A stretch of DNA of 56,806 nucleotides from assembly GCA_015065965.1 (NCBI GenBank), contig SVPH01000017.1, positions 1-56,806 of the forward strand. The letters run 5' to 3'. This document shows positions 27,225-34,057 of this stretch, piece after piece. Each line of letters starts with the position of its first letter. The first letter of the stretch is position 1. The position numbers and the translations under genes are program-made. Under the pieces are notes generated by a model. It saw only the letters and a program-made list of their open reading frames with translations, was not told the origin of the DNA and ran no database searches. This DNA is from Oscillospiraceae bacterium. GTDB lineage: Bacteria; Bacillota; Clostridia; Oscillospirales; Acutalibacteraceae.

Positions 27225-27740
27225 TTATAAATCAATATTGATTTCGTACTTTTCTTCAATGAGTATATAGTTCACACCATACCTCTGCGCCAGGTCAAAC
27301 ATTTCAGCATTATCTGCCAATACACTCTCCATTGCACACCATTCATCATCCAAACGATTTTCAATGACATTTGCATATTTCTTTATGTCAGCAAAGTGAT
27401 TTCTGATATAATCTTCACTCATTACAAGGCAGTAATATTTAATATCTTTGAGATATTCGTTTTCAAAATCTTTCTGCCAATCGAACGGAATATAACAACC
27501 TTCAACAACAAAGTTCTGCTTGTTTTCAATAGCAGTTTTTATCATTTCACGGACGATGGGCCATAAGTATGCGGTCAACTCATTATCATCACTCATAGGA
27601 GTAAGTTCTGTATTACCGCTACGAATTAAACCCATTTTCAGATGGTCTATTGAAAGATATGGGTATTTATACTTTTCAAGCAGTTTTTGTGCAAGTGCTG
27701 TCTTGCCCGTGTGCGATGCACCTGTAATTAGAACAATCAT
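27225..27740 (-). CDS. P-loop kinase-like NTPase (AAA_33 type)
   Basis: The 171-residue protein opens with VLITGASHTGKTAL, a Walker A loop (GxxxxGKT), followed by LSIDHLKMGLIRSG, a small-kinase-like segment, and FVVEGCYIPFDW, a possible Walker B strand. It resembles small-molecule or zeta-type kinases; the substrate is unknown. GCAGGG is ten bases from the ATG at 27740 and directly abuts an upstream in-frame ATG (27749), so 27740 is preferred. The gene sits alone between the rhamnosidase and the tRNA operon. It has a promoter and leader shared with the gene at 45048, a palindrome right after its stop, and hairpin repeats on both sides, which marks it as a likely acquired gene. Confidence 0.75.
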   Translation of the reverse strand: MIVLITGASHTGKTALAQKLLEKYKYPYLSIDHLKMGLIRSGNTELTPMSDDNELTAYLWPIVREMIKTAIENKQNFVVEGCYIPFDWQKDFENEYLKDIKYYCLVMSEDYIRNHFADIKKYANVIENRLDDEWCAMESVLADNAEMFDLAQRYGVNYILIEEKYEINIDL

Positions 27741-27776
27741 TATCTTCATCCCTGCAAATTCTAATTTGTAGATATG

Positions 27777-27805
27777 ATTATAGCACACACAATCCGAAAT
27801 TACAA
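27777..27805 (-). promoter_or_regulatory. Promoter of the kinase-like gene with palindromic leader
   Basis: Minus strand: TTGTAA (27805-27800), 17-base spacer, TATAAT (27782-27777). Eight bases later comes the palindrome CAAATTAGAATTTG (27768-27755), then GCAGGG. The promoter at 44983 has the same boxes, spacing and downstream order. Confidence 0.7.
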
Positions 27806-27825
27806 TCTGTGCTGATACCTCAAAA

Positions 27826-27850
27826 TAAAAACAGCAAGGCAAAGCCTTGC
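27826..27850 (-). terminator. Second terminator after the tRNA operon
   Basis: Arms GCAAGGC / GCCTTGC with a three-base loop, followed on the minus strand by TGTTTTT. It would stop read-through from the tRNA operon before the kinase promoter. Confidence 0.6.
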
Positions 27851-27944
27851 AAAAAACTTCTTCACTATTACTTCTTACTTATTACTTTCCAAAAAATCCT
27901 GAATGCGATTTTAGGGAAAAGTGAAGAAGTAATAGATAATAAGT

Positions 27945-27977
27945 AAAAATCCTGAACGCTGTCGCATTCAGGATTTT
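27945..27977 (-). terminator. Terminator of the tRNA operon
   Basis: Arms AAAATCCTGAA / TTCAGGATTTT around a ten-base loop, directly after tRNA-Cys on the minus strand. Its core recurs at 27136-27161 and, as a half copy, near 27887-27915. Confidence 0.8.
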
Positions 27978-27978
27978 T

Positions 27979-28053
27979 TGGAGGTGCCACCCGGATTTGA
28001 ACCGGGGAATCAGAGTTTTGCAGACTCGTGCCTTACCACTTGGCTATGGCACC
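27979..28053 (-). tRNA. tRNA-Cys (GCA)
   Basis: The minus strand folds as a cloverleaf: acceptor GGTGCCA / TGGCACC, D arm AGTGGTAAGG, anticodon loop CTGCAAA with GCA, T arm GGTTCAAATCC, discriminator U and encoded CCA. The outer anticodon-stem pair is mismatched. It is the last tRNA of the operon. Confidence 0.95.
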
Positions 28054-28100
28054 ACACAATATTAAGATATGATTTTCTGCACGAGATTATGCAAAAAAAA

Positions 28101-28176
28101 TGGAGCGGATGACGAGGCTCGAACTCGCTACCTCCACCTTGGCAAGGTGGCGCTCTACCAGATGAGCTACATCCGC
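28101..28176 (-). tRNA. tRNA-Gly (GCC)
   Basis: Cloverleaf with acceptor GCGGATG, anticodon stem CCACC / GGTGG, loop TTGCCAA giving GCC, T loop GTTCGAG, and encoded CCA. Confidence 0.97.
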
Positions 28177-28182
28177 ACCTGT

Positions 28183-28258
28183 TGGTGCCTCCGGCCGGAA
28201 TCGAACCAGCGACACGTGGATTTTCAGTCCACTGCTCTACCAACTGAGCTACAGAGGC
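28183..28258 (-). tRNA. tRNA-Phe (GAA)
   Basis: Cloverleaf with acceptor GCCTCTG, anticodon stem TGGAC-type pairing, loop CTGAAAA giving GAA, T arm GGTTCGATTCC, and encoded CCA. Confidence 0.97.
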
Positions 28259-28265
28259 ATAGAAA

Positions 28266-28293
28266 TGACCTGTAATACGAATATTACAGGTCA
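28266..28293 (-). other. Hairpin inside the tRNA operon
   Basis: Perfect eleven-base arms TGACCTGTAAT / ATTACAGGTCA with a six-base loop lie between the Phe and Asp tRNAs. It may direct RNA processing or cause partial termination; the minus-strand tail TTTC is short. Confidence 0.6.
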
Positions 28294-28298
28294 CTCAA

Positions 28299-28375
28299 TG
28301 GCGACCCGGAACGGGCTCGAACCGTCGACCTCTAGCGTGACAGGCTAGCGTTCTAACCAGCTGAACTACCGGGCC
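28299..28375 (-). tRNA. tRNA-Asp (GTC)
   Basis: Cloverleaf with acceptor GGCCCGG, anticodon stem CTAGC / GCTAG, loop CTGTCAC giving GTC, T arm GGTTCGAGCCC, and encoded CCA. Confidence 0.97.
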
Positions 28376-28377
28376 AT

Positions 28378-28453
28378 TGGTGGGAACAACAGGGCTCGAA
28401 CCTGTGACCCTCTGCTTGTAAGGCAGATGCTCTCCCAGCTGAGCTATGCTCCC
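28378..28453 (-). tRNA. tRNA-Val (TAC)
   Basis: Cloverleaf with acceptor GGGAGCA, anticodon stem TCTGC / GCAGA, loop CTTACAA giving TAC, T arm GGTTCGAGCCC, and encoded CCA. It is the first tRNA of the operon. Confidence 0.97.
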
Positions 28454-28486
28454 ACATGGCGTTGCTTTCGTCAAGCAACGTACGTT

Positions 28487-28515
28487 ATAATACACTACTT
28501 TTTCGGAATTGTCAA
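28487..28515 (-). promoter_or_regulatory. Promoter of the tRNA operon
   Basis: Minus strand: perfect TTGACA (28515-28510), 17-base spacer, TATTAT (28492-28487). A short leader with a seven-base hairpin (28461-28479) precedes tRNA-Val. Confidence 0.8.
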
Positions 28516-28573
28516 CCCTTTTTTAAAAAAAATTTTAAAAATTTTTCAAAAAATTTTTAGTGCGTTTTCAGAA

Positions 28574-29443
28574 TTATTTTTCCGCAAATCCGAGAACTTC
28601 TTCAGACGTAAAAATATACTTCTTTTCACAGAAATGGCAGGACACTTCAGTAGTCTTTTCCTGAGCCATTTCAAGCAGTCCTTCCCTGCCGATACTTATA
28701 AGGGCCTTTGAAACTCTTTCCCTTGAACATGTGCATCTGTATTCGGGATTTGATGTATCAAGAATCTCAAGGTCGAAACCTTTGAGTACATGGCGGCAGA
28801 TATCCTCCGGACTCATGCCGTTTGTGAGCATCTGAGTTACAGGCTCAATATCTTTTATGCATTCTTCAACTTTATCAATTGTATCGTCAAGTGCGGTGGG
28901 AAGAAGTTGAATTATAAAACCTCCGGCCGCTTTAATTGACAAATCGGGATTAACAAGCACACCGAGAGCGCAAACACTCGGTAACTGCTCACTTGTTGCA
29001 AAATAACTTGTTATATCTTCAGCAATTTCACCTGAAACAATAGGAACCTGACCTATATACGGTTCCTTAAGACCGAGGTCTTTCATAACCGTAAGGCTTC
29101 CTTCCGTACCTACTGCACCGGCAACATCAAGTTTTCCTTTATTGTTGAGAGGAATTTCAACTATGGGATTAGAAACATATCCTCTGACATTACCCTCGCT
29201 GTCCGAAACAGCAATTACTGAACCTGCAGGGCCGCCGCCGTTAAGGCGGAGTGTTATACTGTTATCTTTACCCTTAAGCACAGCGCCCATCATAGAAGCG
29301 GCAGTGAGAAGTCTGCCGAGTGCAGCAGAGGTTACGGCAGATGTTCTGTGAATCTGCTCCATTCTGTTGATTATATCTGTTGTGTCTGCTGCAATGACGG
29401 TTAAAGTTCCGTCTGTTGAAATCATTCTTACAAGTTCACTCAT
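28574..29443 (-). CDS. hslO: Redox-regulated chaperone Hsp33
   Basis: The 289-residue protein has the Hsp33 fold signatures (TSAALGRLLTAASMMGAVLKG, LRLNGGGPAGSVIAVSD, GQVPIVSGEIAED) and the C-terminal zinc-binding cysteines in the CxC...CxxC pattern (RCTCSRERV, SCHFCEKK). Under oxidative stress these cysteines form disulfides, release zinc and switch on holdase activity in the cytosol. Length matches the family (about 290). It lies four bases after the methyltransferase gene and is the last gene of a three-gene operon with the TrpR-like regulator. Confidence 0.96.
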   Translation of the reverse strand: MSELVRMISTDGTLTVIAADTTDIINRMEQIHRTSAVTSAALGRLLTAASMMGAVLKGKDNSITLRLNGGGPAGSVIAVSDSEGNVRGYVSNPIVEIPLNNKGKLDVAGAVGTEGSLTVMKDLGLKEPYIGQVPIVSGEIAEDITSYFATSEQLPSVCALGVLVNPDLSIKAAGGFIIQLLPTALDDTIDKVEECIKDIEPVTQMLTNGMSPEDICRHVLKGFDLEILDTSNPEYRCTCSRERVSKALISIGREGLLEMAQEKTTEVSCHFCEKKYIFTSEEVLGFAEK

Positions 29444-29447
29444 AATA

Positions 29448-30188
29448 TCACTTCTTTTTCGTTAAAAATACAGCCCTTTGACTATCGGGCTTTACATTAT
29501 CTGTTGTAAGGTCATCAAATATACCCACAACCTCAAAACCGGCATCTTCAAGCCATGTTGAAATATCGCTGAGTTCATATGCCTGCTCTGTAAAACCTTC
29601 ACCGCTGCGATAATAAACTCCATCCTCTTCCTCGAAGAAATCAAGCGAAATATCAACGCTGTTATCGCTGCTGTTATAATTATTCTGCCATGAACAGAAC
29701 AAATCGTCAAATTCATATATAAACGCATTGTCCGCAAGGACATTCTTGTGTTTATATATTGTATTAACATCAAAAGCAAACGCTCCGCCTTTGTTCATGA
29801 AAAGCGAAACCTTTTTAAAAGTCTGCCTGACTTCATCGGCGCTATTCAGGTGATTTATACCGTCAAGAACACAGATTGCGCAGTCAACCGTTCCGTAAAG
29901 GTCAATATCCTGCATGGATTGGTTGAGCAAAAGCAAGTTTTTTCCGCTTTCAAACATTTTCTGCTGAGCGGCATTAAGCATACCGATACTGCTGTCAATA
30001 CCGATAACATCAAAACCTCTTTCAGCCATCTTAACGGACATGCTGCCTGTTCCGCAGCCAAGATCAAGAAGAATCCCGCTGTTTACTCCGCACATTGAAA
30101 GAAGCCTGCAAAAATAATCTGCACGCTTCTCATACTCAACATTATCGGTCAGACGGTCATAAAATCGGGAAAAATTATCGTAGGACAT
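29448..30188 (-). CDS. Class I SAM-dependent methyltransferase
   Basis: The 246-residue protein has the SAM-binding motif I LLDLGCGTGSMSVKMAERG, motif II IGIDSS, and CAICVLDGINHL as a later core strand. The substrate is not evident; relatives are annotated only as methyltransferases of small molecules or RNA. Its ATG overlaps the upstream stop (TAATG), so it is translationally coupled to the TrpR-like regulator. It precedes hslO by four bases. Confidence 0.87.
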   Translation of the reverse strand: MSYDNFSRFYDRLTDNVEYEKRADYFCRLLSMCGVNSGILLDLGCGTGSMSVKMAERGFDVIGIDSSIGMLNAAQQKMFESGKNLLLLNQSMQDIDLYGTVDCAICVLDGINHLNSADEVRQTFKKVSLFMNKGGAFAFDVNTIYKHKNVLADNAFIYEFDDLFCSWQNNYNSSDNSVDISLDFFEEEDGVYYRSGEGFTEQAYELSDISTWLEDAGFEVVGIFDDLTTDNVKPDSQRAVFLTKKK

Positions 30189-30475
30189 TATTTCTCCATC
30201 CTCTTGAAAATTTCCTCATAACCGTTGCAGCCGTACTGTAATGATCTGTTAACACGGCTGATGGTTGCAGTGCTTGCGCCCGTTGCGGCTACAATATCGC
30301 TGTAAACCTTTTTATCTCTGAGCATTTTGGCAACAACTATACGCTGAGAAAGTGCTTTAAGTTCGGGAACAGTGCAGAGATCCTCAAAGAAATCATAGCA
30401 TTCTTCAAGAGTCTGAAGATTGAGAACCGCCTCAAAAAGAAAATCAACATTATCATCTTTAATTTTGTTAGACAT
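30188..30475 (-). CDS. YerC/YecD-type TrpR-related DNA-binding protein
   Basis: The 95-residue protein matches the TrpR-like YerC/YecD family: FFEDLCTVPELKALSQRIVVAKML, then a helix-turn-helix (YSDIVAATGASTATISRVNRSL) and YGCNGYEEIF. It should bind DNA as a dimer; the targets are not known. The ATG after GGAAGG is used; the longer frame upstream contains no ribosome site. It is the first gene of an operon with the methyltransferase and hslO, with a TAATG overlap. Confidence 0.9.
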   Translation of the reverse strand: MSNKIKDDNVDFLFEAVLNLQTLEECYDFFEDLCTVPELKALSQRIVVAKMLRDKKVYSDIVAATGASTATISRVNRSLQYGCNGYEEIFKRMEK

Positions 30476-30645
30476 TATTATACTTCCTTTCCGAACGCTT
30501 TTATACTTTAACATTTTAACATATGAAACGCAAAATGTAAATATCAAACGCTAAAATTTTTGCAGAAATAGAAGTCCGCACACATTATACATTGATATAT
30601 ACTATTGCAAAGTGACATATTTTACATAAATATTTAATTTAACTC

Positions 30646-30674
30646 TTGCAGATATCAAACCGAAAGTATATAAT
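30646..30674 (+). promoter_or_regulatory. Promoter of galT
   Basis: TTGCAG, a 17-base spacer and TATAAT lie about 30 bases before the ATG. The AGAGG ribosome site follows. Confidence 0.7.
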
Positions 30675-30706
30675 ATAAGTACATTTGTTGAAAGCAGAGG
30701 AATTTT

Positions 30707-32191
30707 ATGATTGATTCATATATAAAAGCATTGATAACATATGCCGTAAATCACGGTCTTATTGAAGAGAGTGACATGGTTTACTGCACAAACAACATCC
30801 TCGCTCTTTTGAAAAAAGATGCTTATGACAACAGTTGCAACGAAGCAAGCGGAGAAATCAATGAATTGCTTGATGCTCTTTGTGATTATGCGGCAGAAAA
30901 CGGAATAATTGAGGATTCCATTACATACAGAGATTTGTTTGATACCGCACTTATGGGTGCACTTACTCCGAGACCTTCACAGGTTATCGAAAAGTTCAAA
31001 TCACTCTACGCCGATTCACCTGAAAAGGCAACCGATTATTATTACACTCTCAGCGGCGATACAAACTATATCCGCCGTGACAGAATAGCAAAAATACTCA
31101 AATGGCAGCATAACGGAGATTACGGTACAATTGACATCACGGTTAACCTTTCAAAGCCCGAAAAAGACCCAAAAGCAATTGCCGCTGCAAAAAATGCACC
31201 TCAATCGGGTTATCCGAAATGCCAACTCTGCAGGGAATGCGAGGGTTATGCAGGCAGAGTTGATTTCCCTGCAAGGCAGAATCACAGAATCATCCCTATT
31301 ACAATAGATAATTCGGGCTGGTTCATGCAGTATTCACCTTATGTTTATTACAACGAACACTGCATTGTTTTTAACGGCGCACACACACCGATGAAAATTG
31401 ACAAGGCAGCATTTTCAAAACTTCTTGAATTTGTTACTCTTTTTCCCCATTATTTTATCGGTTCAAATGCTGACCTGCCCATTGTCGGCGGTTCAATTCT
31501 CAGCCACGAACATTTTCAGGGTGGCAGATATGAATTTGCGATGGAAAGAGCGCCCATTGAAAAAGAGATATCTTTTGCAGGTTTTGAGAATGTCAGCGCA
31601 GGTATCGTAAAATGGCCGATGTCAACAATCAGACTTCTCTCAGACAGCAGAGAAAGCCTTGCTGAACTTGCCGATAAAATACTTAATGCATGGCGCGGAT
31701 ATACAGACGAAAGTGCGTTTATCTTTGCTCACACTGATGCTCCGCACAACACAATAACTCCCATTGCAAGGCGCAGAGGAGAAAAATACGAACTTGACCT
31801 TGTCCTGCGTAACAACATAACAACTGAAGAACATCCCCTCGGCGTTTATCATCCCCATGCCGAACTTCATCATATTAAGAAGGAAAACATCGGACTTATT
31901 GAAGTTATGGGTCTTGCAGTTCTTCCTCCCAGACTCAAAGATGAACTTGAAGCACTTGCCGACGCAATAGTCAACGGCAAAGATCTGCTTGCCGACAACA
32001 AAACTGCTCTCCATGCAGAATGGGTTAAAGATTTTATCGGAAATCACTCGGATATCAATTCAGAAAATGTTATGGATATCCTTAAAGCCGAAGTCGGTAA
32101 AGTTTTTGCAACCGTTCTTGAACACGCAGGCGTATTCAAACGCGATGAAGCGGGATTTGCCGCTTTCATGAGATTTATTGAATCCGTTTAA
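30707..32191 (+). CDS. galT: UDP-glucose--hexose-1-phosphate uridylyltransferase, class II (GalT)
   Basis: The 494-residue protein is of the Gram-positive GalT class, which is longer than the E. coli type (about 350). It carries PRPSQV, YPKCQLCRECEGYAGR, HRIIPITIDNSGWFMQYSPY and the active-site histidine triad-like motif HEHFQGG (His267, His269, Gln271), where the second His is uridylylated. It swaps UMP between UDP-glucose and galactose 1-phosphate in the Leloir pathway. galK and galE are not adjacent, so it stands alone under its own promoter. A weak hairpin (32200-32213) follows it. Confidence 0.95.
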   Translation: MIDSYIKALITYAVNHGLIEESDMVYCTNNILALLKKDAYDNSCNEASGEINELLDALCDYAAENGIIEDSITYRDLFDTALMGALTPRPSQVIEKFKSLYADSPEKATDYYYTLSGDTNYIRRDRIAKILKWQHNGDYGTIDITVNLSKPEKDPKAIAAAKNAPQSGYPKCQLCRECEGYAGRVDFPARQNHRIIPITIDNSGWFMQYSPYVYYNEHCIVFNGAHTPMKIDKAAFSKLLEFVTLFPHYFIGSNADLPIVGGSILSHEHFQGGRYEFAMERAPIEKEISFAGFENVSAGIVKWPMSTIRLLSDSRESLAELADKILNAWRGYTDESAFIFAHTDAPHNTITPIARRRGEKYELDLVLRNNITTEEHPLGVYHPHAELHHIKKENIGLIEVMGLAVLPPRLKDELEALADAIVNGKDLLADNKTALHAEWVKDFIGNHSDINSENVMDILKAEVGKVFATVLEHAGVFKRDEAGFAAFMRFIESV

Positions 32192-32242
32192 TTCTTAAAC
32201 AATGCCATTTGGCATTAAATATTTTTAAAAGGAGAATATCCA

Positions 32243-33157
32243 ATGAAAAAACTTTTTGCTCTTATCCTCGCATTTGCAATGCTCTTCAGTTTTGCTGCTT
32301 GCGGAGATAACACAGAAGAAACAACAACCACCACTGCACCTGTTGAAGAAACAACAGACGCAGCAGTTGAAGTAACAGATGCTGTTACCGACGCTGTCAT
32401 TGACGAAACCGAAACTGCAACAGGCGAAACAACTCTTGCAGCAGAGGAAACAACCCTTGCAGCAGATGCAACAACTCTTGCAGAAGAAACAACCGCTACA
32501 GCACCTGCAACAACCGACGAAATTCTTGCAGTTTATAACGATGCCATCAACGGTGCAATCAGCGCTAAGGCAGGTTATGACAAGAAGAGAGTTACAAACA
32601 TCCAGAATCTTGAGGGCGGCGCTCTTATGAAGATTCAACTTGTTCAGGATGAAGTTGCAAACTTCCTCGGAGTTGGTACAAAAGAATACCCCAACGCTAA
32701 AGGTAAGGCTGAATTCATGAGCAAGGCTTCTCTTACTGCTGCTGATGTTACATCAGCTGACTGCAAAGAAAGCGGTGGCAAATACACAATCACCATCGGT
32801 CTCAAGGATGGCGCCAGCAACTCATCCGCATCAGGCAAGAAGGATTCTTCTCCCCTTCTTAAGTCAGGTCTTTATGTAGGCGAAGGCGATTCCAGCAAGT
32901 TTGACTATAAGAGCGCTGACAACATCTATGTAGCACTCAACGGTCTTGACGAAGCATCTGTTGAAGCAGTTGAACTCAAAACAACAAAAGCAAAGATAGT
33001 TTGCGTTGTTGATGCTGCAACAGGTAAGATTGAAAAACTTACCATATCCTTCGTTTTCAATGCAGATCTTACATCTGTTAAGTATCTTGTCGCTTCCATC
33101 AAAAAAGCAACAGGCGTTGCTGATACAACAGTTACCTTCAGCAACTTCAAATATTAA
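32243..33157 (+). CDS. Thr/Glu-rich lipoprotein of unknown function
   Basis: A lipoprotein signal ends in lipobox FAAC (Cys20). Residues ~25-90 form an ETT/TTLA-repeat linker (ETTLAAEETTLAADATTLAE), clearly low complexity. The C-terminal ~210 residues form a globular domain I do not recognise (YNDAINGAISAKAGYDKKR, VAVNGLDE-like strand region). Codon use is strongly biased and it has AAGGAG, so it is probably well expressed. It should sit on the outer face of the membrane. A strong terminator follows. Confidence 0.8.
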   Translation: MKKLFALILAFAMLFSFAACGDNTEETTTTTAPVEETTDAAVEVTDAVTDAVIDETETATGETTLAAEETTLAADATTLAEETTATAPATTDEILAVYNDAINGAISAKAGYDKKRVTNIQNLEGGALMKIQLVQDEVANFLGVGTKEYPNAKGKAEFMSKASLTAADVTSADCKESGGKYTITIGLKDGASNSSASGKKDSSPLLKSGLYVGEGDSSKFDYKSADNIYVALNGLDEASVEAVELKTTKAKIVCVVDAATGKIEKLTISFVFNADLTSVKYLVASIKKATGVADTTVTFSNFKY

Positions 33158-33171
33158 TTCTCAAAAAATTG

Positions 33172-33204
33172 CCCTGCAGCACATATGTGTTGCAGGGATT
33201 TTTT
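33172..33204 (+). terminator. Terminator of the lipoprotein gene
   Basis: CCCTGCAGCACATATGTGTT folds back on itself with TGCAGGG (one G-T mismatch site), followed by six T. Confidence 0.85.
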
Positions 33205-33478
33205 ATTGTATTCTGTTTCTTCTTCGGTCAGTTGATTCACACTGCGTTTTGCAGACAAGAATCGTATCACTGCCTATAACCTCAATATCCTCCCAACAGA
33301 TGCGGATACGTTCTCTTTTGCCGCAAACACCCCAGTACTTTGGCTTACCGTATACAATAAGCGCAACCACTCTTCCGCAGCAACTGTCCACTTCTATATC
33401 GCTCACAAGTCCTATGCGGCAACCGTTTGATTTGTTTATTACCTCTTTACATCTGAGTTCGGTAATACAGCAATTCAT
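33203..33478 (-). CDS. YlmC/YmxH-family sporulation protein (PRC-barrel)
   Basis: The 91-residue protein matches YlmC/YmxH: ITELRCKEVINKSNGCRIGLVSDIEVDSCCGRVVALIV-type barrel strands, then WGVCGKRERIRICWEDIEVIGSDTILV. The family is a small PRC-barrel protein conserved in spore formers, of unclear role. ATG 33478 is well spaced from AGGGG; an in-frame GTG at 33487 overlaps that site. The stop lies at the T-run of the convergent lipoprotein terminator. It supports a spore-forming host. Confidence 0.88.
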   Translation of the reverse strand: MNCCITELRCKEVINKSNGCRIGLVSDIEVDSCCGRVVALIVYGKPKYWGVCGKRERIRICWEDIEVIGSDTILVCKTQCESTDRRRNRIQ

Positions 33479-33520
33479 ATCTATCACCCCTATTTAATTA
33501 TATGGTATAATAAACAAAAA

Positions 33521-33547
33521 CAGACCGAAAGGAAATCTTTCGGTCTG
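33521..33547 (-). terminator. Terminator of the 44-residue gene transcript
   Basis: Perfect eleven-base arms CAGACCGAAAG / CTTTCGGTCTG with a five-base loop; the minus-strand side continues in TTTTTG. Confidence 0.85.
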
Positions 33548-33655
33548 CTGATTTTTCTGAAACTCTGAGTCGGGTAAATGCCCTTCTCAGATTATATGAA
33601 ATCACCCGAAGGTGACATTGTCAGGGTTGATGAGAATCAGCCCTCTCTGCCGCAA
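33548..33655 (-). other. Structured 3' region or small RNA
   Basis: Between the 44-residue gene and its terminator the minus strand shows nested pairings: a TCACC-TTCG-GGTGA tetraloop hairpin (33602-33615), closed by TTCTCA / TGAGAA (33631-33636 with 33584-33589), an AGGG / CCCT stem (33623-33626 with 33641-33644) and a GGG / CCC stem (33572-33583). I recognise no known RNA family. Confidence 0.45.
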
Positions 33656-33790
33656 TTATTTATGGGCATTGAGAAGTGCGTCCAACTCAAAAATCTTTAA
33701 GAGTTTTTTGAATGTAAGAAACTTCTTCTCTTCGCTGATTTCATCAATGAGTTTTTTCTCCACTGCATAAGTTGTTTTTTCGAAATTCAT
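33656..33790 (-). CDS. 44-residue small protein, unknown
   Basis: The ATG at 33790 follows AAAGGA with nine-base spacing and a TTGACT/TATAAT promoter. The product begins MNFEKTTYAVEKKLIDEISE and ends LDALLNAHK; it is Lys/Glu-rich with a likely amphipathic helix. I do not recognise it. Its own promoter, ribosome site and terminator make a real transcript very likely, whether the protein or the structured region after it matters. Confidence 0.6.
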   Translation of the reverse strand: MNFEKTTYAVEKKLIDEISEEKKFLTFKKLLKIFELDALLNAHK

Positions 33791-33823
33791 TTACATTCAT
33801 CCTTTCTTGTTCGTTGTGGCTTT

Positions 33824-33851
33824 ATTATACACCATTTTTCAAAAAAGTCAA
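33824..33851 (-). promoter_or_regulatory. Promoter of the 44-residue gene
   Basis: Minus strand: TTGACT (33851-33846), 16-base spacer, TATAAT (33829-33824). Confidence 0.75.
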
Positions 33852-34057
33852 GTGATTTTGCACAAAATAAAAGGTCTGTATTTGTGCATATTCGCCAAAG
33901 AAAGTGCTTTGTTAAAACTATTCAGCCTCAACAGATTTAAAATAAAGAATGAATTTATTTTGTGTTATTTGTACAACTTCAAATGTCGTTATTTGTATAA
34001 AACAGACAAAAGCAAGGCAGTGCTGAGTTTTTTATTCAAAAAAGTTTGTTAAACATT

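Larger units (their letters stand above)
27741..27930 (-). repeat. Promoter-bearing upstream repeat, copy 1
   Basis: Read on the minus strand this block aligns by eye with 44887-45047. Shared parts, in order: CTTCTTCAC, CCTAAAATCGCA-TCAG, GTAAGAAGTAAT with TGAAGA, GATTGTAATTT, TATAATCA and ATTTGCAGGGATGAA. The outer third forms an imperfect inverted repeat. Copy 1 has an additional hairpin (27834-27850) that copy 2 lacks. Confidence 0.7.

Noticed and set aside
32420-32510. Tandem repeats as a possible CRISPR or DNA-level repeat
   Set aside because: The repeats encode the ETT/TTLA linker of a lipoprotein and have no spacer structure.
33807-34052. 81-codon frame between the 44-residue gene and the secreted protein
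   Set aside because: No ribosome site, AT-rich low-quality protein sequence, and it overlaps the promoter at 33824.
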